Source: HRBIN24 sp035574155
Lineage (GTDB): Bacteria; Chloroflexota; Dehalococcoidia; SM23-28-2; HRBIN24
Direction of reading: 5' to 3'
Length of the DNA: 7,293 bases
NCBI GenBank assembly: GCA_035574155.1
Contig: DATLZD010000047.1
Coordinates: 1 to 7,293, forward strand
Below the pieces are notes generated by a model. The model saw only the letters and a program-made list of their open reading frames with translations, did not search any database and had not been told where the DNA came from. Positions 1 to 5,703 of this stretch are shown here, piece by piece (the first letter of the stretch is position 1; every line of letters begins with the position of its first letter). A program made the position numbers and the translations under genes.

Positions 1-111
1 CCGGCCCCGCCGGTGGTGCTGGGCTGGCCCTACGACTACGGGGTGAGGGGAGCGCCCGCCCACGCCGTCCTCGGGCCCGTGGGCGCCGCCCCCGAGGAGG
101 AGGTGCCATGA
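1..111 (+). CDS. C-terminal tail of an upstream cytochrome oxidase-cluster gene (partial, 5' end outside window)
   Basis: Frame 1 is open from the first base and ends at TGA 109-111, giving the last 36 residues of a protein that begins upstream. The tail is rich in Pro, Gly and Ala, contains GWPYDYGV, ends in a short acidic run (EEEVP), and has no membrane segment. Its stop overlaps the ATG of the next gene in an ATGA arrangement, so the two are almost certainly co-translated. Because subunit IV-like and subunit III genes follow, the missing body is most likely oxidase subunit I (or II), whose cytoplasmic tails are variable. That identity is inferred from position only; no catalytic motif lies inside the window. 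Confidence 0.6.
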   Translation, partial: PAPPVVLGWPYDYGVRGAPAHAVLGPVGAAPEEEVP

Positions 112-338
112 GCAGCGAGGGCGAGCGCCACCGACGACGCCTCTTCCTGGGCCTGCAGGGCCCACGGCAGGTGGCCAGGTTCATGCTGGCCTTCCTTCTC
201 GCGCAGACGGTGGCCGAATATGCCATAGCCCAGGCGATGGCTGCCAACGTGCCCCTGCTGCTGCTCATCAACGTGCTGGAGGCGGCAGCCATCGTTTACT
301 ACTTCCAGCACGTCTACAGGCTCTGGCGGGAGGACTAG
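108..338 (+). CDS. Cytochrome c oxidase subunit IV-like small membrane protein
   Basis: A 76-residue protein with a basic N-terminus (about residues 7-11, RHRRR) and two predicted transmembrane helices at about 22-42 and 47-68. The second helix ends in YYFQHVYRLW, resembling the aromatic/His end (xYFMHL-like) of bacterial oxidase subunit IV proteins. In that family the subunit is a non-catalytic helper that aids assembly or stability of aa3-type oxidases in the cytoplasmic membrane. A strong ribosome site (GGAGGAGGT, about 96-104) precedes the ATG, which overlaps the upstream TGA. Subunit III begins 2 nt after the TAG. Assignment rests on size, topology and gene order, since the family is poorly conserved. 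The minus-strand frame over this region has no supporting features. Confidence 0.72.
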   Translation: MSSEGERHRRRLFLGLQGPRQVARFMLAFLLAQTVAEYAIAQAMAANVPLLLLINVLEAAAIVYYFQHVYRLWRED

Positions 339-340
339 CC

Positions 341-985
341 ATGGCGATGGAGATGACGGCAGCCGCCCATTTGGGTCCCGCCGCGGACAAGCTACGCCTG
401 CGCCAATGGGGGCTGTGGCTCTTCTTCGTCTCGGAGGCGTTCCTGTTCGGCGCCGTCGCCTCCAGCCGCTTCTTCCTGGCGGGGCTTGAGCCGGGCCACG
501 TGGACCAGGCCCTAGGGCTGGCCGTTACGTCGGTCCTCCTGACCAGCTCGCTGACGGCCTACCTGGCCGAGGCGGCGGCGGAGGAGGGCGACCGGCAGGG
601 GCTGGTGCGCTACCTGGCAGCCACCATAGTGCTGGGGCTGCTGTTCATGGCCGGGGTGGGGCTGGAGTGGTCCCGGGCCCACTTTAAGCCCTCCGACCAC
701 TTCGGCACGGCCTTCTTCGCCATGACTGGCCTCCACTCGTCCCACGTGGCCTCAGGCATCGTGCTCCTGGCCCTGGTGCTGGGCCACGCCCGCGCTGGCA
801 GGTTCCTGCCGGAGGGGTGCATCTGCTCTCGGCTATGGCCCTGGCGCTGGTGTCCCCACCCGCGGCCCAGGCCCCACCGGGAACAGCTCTGGCCGGTGGA
901 GGCCACCGTCAAATATTGGCACTTCGTGGACGTGGTCTGGGTCTTCTTCTACCCCATCCTTTACCTCATGAGCTGGCCTTCGTAG
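341..985 (+). CDS. ctaE: Cytochrome c oxidase subunit III
   Basis: A 214-residue membrane protein with about five helices (24-46, 57-76, 90-108, 122-148, 193-212), matching the short five-helix bacterial subunit III. Family hallmarks are visible: an SEAFLFG segment with buried Glu32 in helix 1, TGLHSSHV with His132 and His135 in the fourth helix, and VEATVKYWHFVDVVW (Glu187, His194, Asp197) at the last helix. Subunit III supports proton uptake and turnover stability of subunit I in the cytoplasmic membrane. It starts 2 nt after the subunit IV-like gene with GGGAGGA (328-334) as ribosome site, so it is in the same operon. Oddity: between RAGRFLPE (about 151-158) and HREQLWPVEA (179-188) there are about 20 extra residues rich in Cys, Trp, Pro and Arg where relatives normally have a very short loop. 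Confidence 0.93.
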   Translation: MAMEMTAAAHLGPAADKLRLRQWGLWLFFVSEAFLFGAVASSRFFLAGLEPGHVDQALGLAVTSVLLTSSLTAYLAEAAAEEGDRQGLVRYLAATIVLGLLFMAGVGLEWSRAHFKPSDHFGTAFFAMTGLHSSHVASGIVLLALVLGHARAGRFLPEGCICSRLWPWRWCPHPRPRPHREQLWPVEATVKYWHFVDVVWVFFYPILYLMSWPS

Positions 986-1033
986 GGCAAGGCACGCCTG
1001 GGGCACCTCTGCCCGCTACGTCGGGCCATCACC

Positions 1034-1063
1034 TTGACCTTCCCCCGGCCGGCCAGGTATGCT
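1034..1063 (+). promoter_or_regulatory. Candidate sigma70-type promoter for the thiolase-like gene
   Basis: The 110-nt gap after subunit III holds TTGACC (1034-1039), an 18-nt spacer and TATGCT (1058-1063). Transcription would begin near 1070, leaving a short leader that contains the ribosome site AAGGTGAGGGG (1076-1086), about 9 nt before the ATG at 1096. This suggests the thiolase is transcribed separately from the oxidase operon. No clear terminator was seen between 986 and 1033, so read-through is also possible. Confidence 0.45.
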
Positions 1064-1095
1064 TACCTGCGCGTGAAGGTGAGGGGACAGCGCCC

Positions 1096-2598
1096 ATGGA
1101 CCCCCGCCAGCCCGTCATAGTCGGCGTCGCCCAGCACACCAACCGGGCCCGCGACCTGGAGCGGGCCCTGGAGCCCCTCGCCATGATGGAGCTGGTGGCG
1201 CGGCAAGCGGCCGAGGACGCGGGGCGCCCCGACCTGCTGGGCCGGCTGGACTCCCTGCTGGTGGTGAACATCATCTCCTGGCCCTATGAGGACGCCCCTG
1301 GACTCCTGGCCCGGCGCCTGGGCATCGAGCCGCCCTTCACCTACTACTCGGGCATCGGCGGCGAGACCCCCCAGCGGCTGGTCAACCAGGTCTGCGCCCG
1401 CATCCTGGAGGGGAGGACGCGCCTGGCCCTCATCGTGGGTGCCGAGGCCATGCACTCTTTCATGGCCGCCCGCAGGCAGGGGGTCCACCTGCCCTGGACG
1501 CCCCGGGCCGTGCCCCGCCGCATCGACGAGGACGTGCGTCCCGGCAATAGCGAGCTGGAGGGGCGCTACGGCTGCAATCTCCCTATCCGCGTCTACCCCC
1601 TGTTCGAGAACGCCCTACGAGCGCACCTGGGCCTCTCGCTGGAGGAGCATCGCCAGCGCCTGGGCGTCCTCTGCGCCCGCATGACGCAGGTGGCGGTGGG
1701 GAACCCCTACGCCTGGTTCCCTGTGGCCCGCAGCCCCGAGGAGATAACCTCCGTTTCGCCCCAGAACCGCATGATCTGCTTTCCCTATCCCAAGCTCATG
1801 AACGCCATCATGGAGGTGGACCAGGCGGCGGCCCTGCTGGTGACGAGCGTGGAGGCGGCCCGGGAGTTGGGCGTGCCCGAGGAGCGCTGGGTCTATATCT
1901 GGTCGGGGGCCCACTTGGCCGACCGCTGGCACATCAGCGAGCGACCGTGCTACCACCGCTCGCTGGCCCAGGAGCTGGCGTTGCAGAGGGCGCTGGAGCT
2001 GGCCGGGCTGCGGCCCGACGACGTGGACATGTTCGACCTCTACTCCTGCTTCCCCTCGGCGGTGCAGACGGCCATGGAGGTGCTGGGGATAGGCCTGGAC
2101 GACCCGCGGCCCATCACCCTCACGGGCGGGCTGCCCTATGCCGGCGGCCCGGGCAACAACTACTGCTCCCACTCCATCGCCGCGGCGGTGGAGCGGCTGC
2201 GCCGCGAGCCTGACAGGAAGGCGCTCATCAGCGGCATGGGCTGGTACTTCACCAAGCATTCGGCGGGCGTCTACTCGGGCCGGCCCCCGCAACGCCCCTA
2301 CCGCCCCTACGACCCGGCCCCGGACGCGGCGCGGATCGAGGCGCAGGAGGCACCGCCGTTGGTGGAGGAGGCGGAAGGCCCCGCCACCGTGGAGACCTAC
2401 ACCGTCATCTTCGGCCGCGACGGGGAGCCAGAGGAGGGCATCGTTATAGGCAGGCTGGGCGACGGAAAGGGGCCCCGCTTCCTGGCCAACACCGGTGGTG
2501 ACCGCGAGCTGCTGTGGTCCATGTGCCGCCAGGAGATGGTGGGCGTAAGGGGCCGCGTCCGTCGCGACCCCTCGGGCAAGAACCTCTTCTCCCTGTGA
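1096..2598 (+). CDS. Thiolase-like protein (acetyl-CoA acetyltransferase family, TLP1-type) with C-terminal extra domain
   Basis: A 500-residue cytoplasmic protein of the thiolase superfamily, in the group often annotated as acetyl-CoA acetyltransferase or thiolase-like protein type 1 (TLP1). The start PVIVGVAQHTNR is the usual first strand. SGIGGETPQ (residues 86-92) lies where classical thiolases carry the nucleophilic Cys, but Glu90/Thr91 are there instead. DLYSCFPSAV (about 314-323) replaces the NEAF region, and GG..YAGGPGNNYCSHS (344-360) replaces the GHP region, leaving Cys357 and His359. After about residue 420 comes an extra beta-rich domain (VETYTVIFGRDG...EGIVIGRL), as in TLP1. The ATG at 1096 is preferred over an in-frame ATG at 817 because the earlier one lies inside subunit III, while 1096 has a good ribosome site and begins the conserved fold. 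It probably acts on an acyl-CoA, but substrate and reaction direction cannot be read from sequence. Confidence 0.85.
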   Translation: MDPRQPVIVGVAQHTNRARDLERALEPLAMMELVARQAAEDAGRPDLLGRLDSLLVVNIISWPYEDAPGLLARRLGIEPPFTYYSGIGGETPQRLVNQVCARILEGRTRLALIVGAEAMHSFMAARRQGVHLPWTPRAVPRRIDEDVRPGNSELEGRYGCNLPIRVYPLFENALRAHLGLSLEEHRQRLGVLCARMTQVAVGNPYAWFPVARSPEEITSVSPQNRMICFPYPKLMNAIMEVDQAAALLVTSVEAARELGVPEERWVYIWSGAHLADRWHISERPCYHRSLAQELALQRALELAGLRPDDVDMFDLYSCFPSAVQTAMEVLGIGLDDPRPITLTGGLPYAGGPGNNYCSHSIAAAVERLRREPDRKALISGMGWYFTKHSAGVYSGRPPQRPYRPYDPAPDAARIEAQEAPPLVEEAEGPATVETYTVIFGRDGEPEEGIVIGRLGDGKGPRFLANTGGDRELLWSMCRQEMVGVRGRVRRDPSGKNLFSL

Positions 2599-2676
2599 GG
2601 GTCGCCCGCCGTCGCGCCTGGGCCGCCCGCGGACGAGGGGACGGGAGCGTCCCGCTGGCCCCGACGCCTTAGGGGA

Positions 2677-2725
2677 GGGGCTGCTGCAGGGGCGGGCCGG
2701 CCACGTCTGCCCCTGCAGCAGCCCC
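2677..2725. terminator. Perfect 17-bp inverted repeat between convergent genes; probable bidirectional terminator
   Basis: The arm 2677-2693 (GGGGCTGCTGCAGGGGC) is exactly complementary to 2709-2725, with a 15-nt loop. It sits 78 nt after the thiolase stop and immediately after the TAG of the minus-strand hydrolase (2726-2728), so it could end transcription from both sides. Neither strand has a run of U after the stem. It is therefore not a textbook intrinsic terminator, although hairpins lacking U-tracts are common between convergent genes in GC-rich bacteria. The rest of 2599-2676 holds nothing recognisable. Confidence 0.7.
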
Positions 2726-3505
2726 CTAGAGGTCTTCGTCCAGGAAGCCCCGGACAAGGGACGCGACTTCCCGCCAGCGGGTGAACAGCAGCCCGTGGCC
2801 CGTCCCGGCCAGGACCACCAGCCGCGCCAAGGGTAGCTCCTGTTGAAGGCGGTGGGCGAAGCGTAGCGGCGTCATGATGTCCTGGTCCCCGAAGACGAGG
2901 AGGACCGGACAGGTGACGCCCGCCAGCCTGCCCTCGGAGCAAAAGGACAGGGCCGCCTCCACCTGACGCTGATAGGCGTCGTCTTCCGGCCAGAGGGGGT
3001 CGGCGGCTGCCCTGGCCACCGCCTCTTCCACCAGGCCCGGCTGTCGGTATTCTTGGTGAGAGTAGACCCACGGGAACAGTAGGCGGAGATACTCCTCCCT
3101 GGGTAGGCTGCGGCGTAGGGCGGCGAACCCCTTGAAGATGGCCGCGCCCCGTGGGTCACCCGAGGTGTATGTGGCCACCAGGACCAAGCGCCGCACGAGC
3201 TCCGGTCGGCCGATGGCCAGCTCCTGGGCGACGGCCCCTCCCAGGGAGTAGCCCACCAGGTACACCGAGGAGAGGCCCTGGGCCTGGCAGAAGGCGGCCA
3301 CGTCCTCGGCCATGTCCGCCACCGTATACGGGGCAGGGGAGCGGGCGCTGCGGCCGCTGTCCCGGAGGTCGAGGCAGAAGCAGCGGTAGCGGTCGTCCAG
3401 CCGAGAGGCCACGGGCCGCCACCAGCGGCCGTCCCCTCCCAGCCCCGGGAGGAAGACGACCGGTGGGCCATGGGCGGGGCCTGACTCCCAGCTATGTAGC
3501 TGCAT
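2726..3505 (-). CDS. Alpha/beta hydrolase, candidate BioH-type pimeloyl-ACP methyl ester esterase
   Basis: A 259-residue alpha/beta hydrolase from the ATG at 3505. Visible elements are the oxyanion-side PGLGGDGRWW (about 20-29), the nucleophile elbow GYSLGG with Ser87, FGDQDIMTP with Asp209, and GTGHGLL with His237. E. coli BioH is of similar length with Ser82, Asp207 and His235, so the triad spacing is very close. The gene follows birA and bioB on the same strand with no other gene between, which makes cleavage of pimeloyl-ACP methyl ester in the biotin pathway a reasonable inference. Many other small esterases share this architecture, so function is not proven. The frame stays open to an upstream start at 3598, but the 31 extra residues are Pro/Gly-rich and non-conserved-looking. 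The ATG at 3505 begins directly before the first strand and has GGTGG six bases upstream. A GTG at 3533-3535 is another possible start. Confidence 0.85.
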   Translation of the reverse strand: MQLHSWESGPAHGPPVVFLPGLGGDGRWWRPVASRLDDRYRCFCLDLRDSGRSARSPAPYTVADMAEDVAAFCQAQGLSSVYLVGYSLGGAVAQELAIGRPELVRRLVLVATYTSGDPRGAAIFKGFAALRRSLPREEYLRLLFPWVYSHQEYRQPGLVEEAVARAAADPLWPEDDAYQRQVEAALSFCSEGRLAGVTCPVLLVFGDQDIMTPLRFAHRLQQELPLARLVVLAGTGHGLLFTRWREVASLVRGFLDEDL

Positions 3506-3549
3506 CTGCAGCCACCGTGGACATGGGGTGATCACCTGTCCCCTGGGCG

Positions 3550-3595
3550 GCCACCCATCTCCGGGGGAGGGTGGCGCCCCTGCCCGACGGGGCAG
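3550..3595 (-). repeat. Two consecutive hairpins in the bioB-hydrolase intercistronic gap
   Basis: Between the bioB stop (3626) and the chosen hydrolase start (3505) there are two perfect short stems. GCCACCC (3550-3556) pairs with GGGTGGC (3569-3575), and CTGCCC (3580-3585) pairs with GGGCAG (3590-3595) around a GACG loop. In the minus-strand transcript the 6-bp stem is met first. Neither is followed by a U-run. They may protect, process or attenuate the message between bioB and the hydrolase, or they may simply reflect high GC content. Their presence favours the shorter hydrolase start. Confidence 0.4.
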
Positions 3596-3625
3596 CACCG
3601 TCCCTCTGGGCCCGCAGCCTGCCCC

Positions 3626-4609
3626 TCACGGCGCCTCCGGCGGCGTCATCTCCAGGTCCAGGAGCATCTGCAGGTCTTCCTCGGGCGGACGGCCCAGGGT
3701 GGTGAGGTAATTGCCCAGCACCAGGCCGTTGGCCCCGGCCAGTAGCCCCAGGGCTTGCAGGTCCCGCAATACCCGCTCGCGCCCTCCGGCCAGGCGCAGG
3801 ACCTTGTCGGGGAAGATGAGGCGGAAGATGGCGACGGCCTTGATGGCGTCCAGGGGAGCCATGAGGGCGCGCTCCCCCAAGGGGGTGCCGGGGCGCGGAT
3901 CCAGGAAGTTGAGGGGGATCTCGGCCGGGTCCAGGTCCCGCAGTTGGAAGGCGAACTCCAGCCGCTGGTCCCAGCTCTCCCCCATGCCCAGGATCCCCCC
4001 GGAGCAGAGCTCCATGCCCACCTCCTTCACCAGGAGGCAGGTGCGGTAGCGCTCTTCCCAGCTATGGGTGCTCACTACGCTGGGGAAGAAGCTGCGGGCC
4101 GTCTCCAGGTTGTGGTTGTATCTCCTGACCCCCGCCGCGGCCAGGGCCTCGGCCTGCCAACGCTCCAGTATCCCCAGGGAGCAGTGGACCTCCAGGCCCG
4201 TCTCCGCCCTGACCGCCTCCACCGCCTGCAGCACCCGGGCCATGAGCCGCTCGTCCGGCCCCCGCACCGCCGCCACGATGCAGAACTGGCGCGCCCCTCG
4301 AGCGGCGGCGTCGCGGGCGGCCGCCAGCACCCGGTCAAGAGGCAGGAAGGGGTGGGGACGGACAGGGGTGCGGAAGCGGCCCGACTGAGAGCAGAAGGCG
4401 CAGTCCTCGGGGCAGCCACCCGTCTTGGCGCTGATGAGGGACTCCAGCTCGACGGTCGGCCCGCACCGCCTCAGCCTGACCGCGTGGGCCAGGGCCACAA
4501 GCCTCGGCACCTGGCTGCTGGGCAGGCGGGCCAGGGCCTGCGCTTGCTCCCGACCGAGGGGCTCCCCTCTCTCCAGCAGCTGCTGCTCTAGGTATGCCCA
4601 GTCCACCAA
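3626..4609 (-). CDS. bioB: Biotin synthase (radical SAM)
   Basis: A 327-residue cytoplasmic radical SAM enzyme that inserts sulfur into dethiobiotin, the last step of biotin synthesis. The radical-SAM cluster motif CPEDCAFC places Cys66, Cys70 and Cys73 as 4Fe-4S ligands. The sulfur-donor 2Fe-2S cluster ligands are also present: Cys110 (QFCIVA), Cys143 (VHCSLG), Cys202 (ELCSGGI) and Arg272 (LRLAGGRE), matching E. coli Cys97, Cys128, Cys188 and Arg260. YNHNLET (164-170) is the family signature. Length is normal and no key residue is missing, so the enzyme should be active. The start is TTG at 4609, with GGAGG (4617-4621) seven bases upstream; the next codon GTG is a less well spaced alternative. 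That ribosome site lies in the last codons of birA, whose stop is 3 nt before the TTG, so translation is probably coupled. Confidence 0.97.
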   Translation of the reverse strand: MVDWAYLEQQLLERGEPLGREQAQALARLPSSQVPRLVALAHAVRLRRCGPTVELESLISAKTGGCPEDCAFCSQSGRFRTPVRPHPFLPLDRVLAAARDAAARGARQFCIVAAVRGPDERLMARVLQAVEAVRAETGLEVHCSLGILERWQAEALAAAGVRRYNHNLETARSFFPSVVSTHSWEERYRTCLLVKEVGMELCSGGILGMGESWDQRLEFAFQLRDLDPAEIPLNFLDPRPGTPLGERALMAPLDAIKAVAIFRLIFPDKVLRLAGGRERVLRDLQALGLLAGANGLVLGNYLTTLGRPPEEDLQMLLDLEMTPPEAP

Positions 4610-4612
4610 CGC

Positions 4613-5641
4613 TCAGCCTCCGTTGGTCGACGTGTCAGCCGGCAAGGGGGCCGGCCGGACGTGTCCAGATATGAAGCGTAGCAGGCGGCCGTCGCTGGCC
4701 TGCACCAGCAGGGAGCCGTCGGGCCCCAGGTCGACGGCCTCGCCCGCGGCCCCGGTGTCGCCGTCGTCCACCTCCACCCGACGTCCCAGGATGCTGGGCG
4801 CCTGCCGCCAGGCGTCCACCAGTGGTGCCGGCCCCTCTCGCAGGTAGAGGTCGTATAGGCCGTCCAGCTCCTGCAGCAGCCGCCGCAGGAGGGGGACCAG
4901 GGGGACAGGCCGACCCAGCTCCTGACGCAGGGACGTCACGGACGGCGCCAGGGCCGGCGGGAGCGATGCCTGCGCCAGGTTGACGTTTACGCCGATGCCG
5001 AGGACGGCATGCCGGACCCAGTCCGGCTCCGCCTCCACCTCCACCAACACTCCGGCCACCTTCCTGCCTCCCAGCAAGACGTCCTTGGGCCAGGACAGGA
5101 CGCAGGCGAGGCCGGTGGTGGCGGCGATGGCGCGGGACACGGCCACGGTCGCCATCAGCGACAGCAGTAGCGCCTGCGAGGGCGGTCGCTGGGGCCTCAA
5201 CACGAGGGAGAACCAGAGGCCGCCCCTGGGGGCCAGGAAGGCCTGGCCACGTCTCCCCCTGCCCAGACGCTGCTCCTCGGCCACCACTGTGGCGCCCTCG
5301 GGTGCACCGGCTTCCGCCCAGCGGCGGGCCGTGTCCTGGGTGGAGCCTGCCACCTCGAGGTAGCGCAGGGGGCGCCCCAGACGGCAGGTGGCTAGGCCCT
5401 CGGCCACTTCCCAGGGCAGGGGCCGGTCCGGGGCGGCCAGCAGCCGGTGCCCGAGGCGGGGGCTGGAGCGGACGTCGTATCCCAGGCGCCGCAGGGAGGC
5501 CACATGCCTCCACACGGCATTGCGGGAGAGGCCCAAGGCGCGGGCGAGCTCCTCGCCCGAGACGTGGACGCCCCTGCGGGCCTTGAGGTGGGCAGCCACC
5601 CTGGCCAGCACGCTGTCGTCGGCGATGGCGCCCTTGGGCAC
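4613..5641 (-). CDS. birA: Bifunctional biotin-[acetyl-CoA-carboxylase] ligase / biotin operon repressor
   Basis: A 342-residue BirA with a DNA-binding domain. A winged helix-turn-helix lies at about 10-68 (VSGEELARALGLSRNAVWRH marks the helices). The catalytic domain contains GSTQDTA (99-105), the biotinyl-AMP loop GRGRRGQAF (127-135), SWPKD (183-187) with RKVAGVLVE (193-201, where Lys194 corresponds to E. coli Lys183) and GIGVNVN (215-221). A small SH3-like C-terminal domain is at about 283-330. The enzyme makes biotinyl-5'-AMP and transfers biotin to carboxylase carrier domains; in E. coli the biotinyl-AMP-bound dimer represses bio genes. The N-terminal wing and the operator-like palindrome just upstream support a repressor role here. 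The start is GTG at 5641 with only a weak ribosome site. It is the first gene of birA-bioB-hydrolase. The WPKD motif differs from the E. coli WPND. Confidence 0.95.
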   Translation of the reverse strand: MPKGAIADDSVLARVAAHLKARRGVHVSGEELARALGLSRNAVWRHVASLRRLGYDVRSSPRLGHRLLAAPDRPLPWEVAEGLATCRLGRPLRYLEVAGSTQDTARRWAEAGAPEGATVVAEEQRLGRGRRGQAFLAPRGGLWFSLVLRPQRPPSQALLLSLMATVAVSRAIAATTGLACVLSWPKDVLLGGRKVAGVLVEVEAEPDWVRHAVLGIGVNVNLAQASLPPALAPSVTSLRQELGRPVPLVPLLRRLLQELDGLYDLYLREGPAPLVDAWRQAPSILGRRVEVDDGDTGAAGEAVDLGPDGSLLVQASDGRLLRFISGHVRPAPLPADTSTNGG

Positions 5642-5670
5642 GGCTGGGACTCTAGCACGGCGGGCGGCCT

Positions 5671-5703
5671 ATTGTCAACGCTAGCTGATTATATGGTGAC
5701 AAT
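5671..5703. promoter_or_regulatory. Probable BirA operator (bioO-like palindrome) controlling the birA-bioB-hydrolase operon
   Basis: ATTGTCAAC (5671-5679) and GGTGACAAT (5695-5703) form an inverted repeat matching at 8 of 9 positions, separated by 15 bp. This is the form of the biotin operator described for BirA repressors with an HTH domain (TTGTnAAC-like half-sites about 14-16 bp apart). The near edge is 30 bp upstream of the birA start and the palindrome encloses a TATAAT box, so bound BirA would block RNA polymerase. The half-sites are AT-rich islands in very GC-rich surroundings, which strengthens the case. The identification is from memory of the consensus plus gene context, not from a matrix search. 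Confidence 0.8.
5688..5693 (-). promoter_or_regulatory. -10 box (TATAAT) of the biotin operon
   Basis: The minus strand reads a perfect TATAAT inside the operator spacer. Transcription would begin near 5681, leaving a leader of about 40 nt before the birA GTG. No good -35 is present at 17 bp (the region reads CCGCCC), so the promoter may be weak or depend on another contact. An alternative is TTGACA (minus strand, 5678-5673) with CTAGAG (5655-5650) 17 bp downstream, which would give an almost leaderless birA mRNA. Confidence 0.55.

Noticed and set aside
817..1095. N-terminal extension of the thiolase-like frame back to an ATG at 817
   Set aside because: The extension runs through the end of subunit III in another frame and encodes a Pro/Ala/Gly-rich sequence; the conserved thiolase N-terminus and a good ribosome site begin at 1096.
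1615..2757. 380-residue open frame on the minus strand across the thiolase gene
   Set aside because: Low-complexity Arg/Gly/His/Pro-rich translation with no domain-like pattern, antisense to a well-supported gene; an artefact of high GC content.
3755..4591. 278-residue open frame on the plus strand opposite bioB
   Set aside because: Exactly antisense to bioB, which carries all catalytic residues; the translation has no recognisable motif.
4635..5513. 292-residue minus-strand frame inside birA in another phase
   Set aside because: Pro/Gly/Arg-rich shadow frame of birA.
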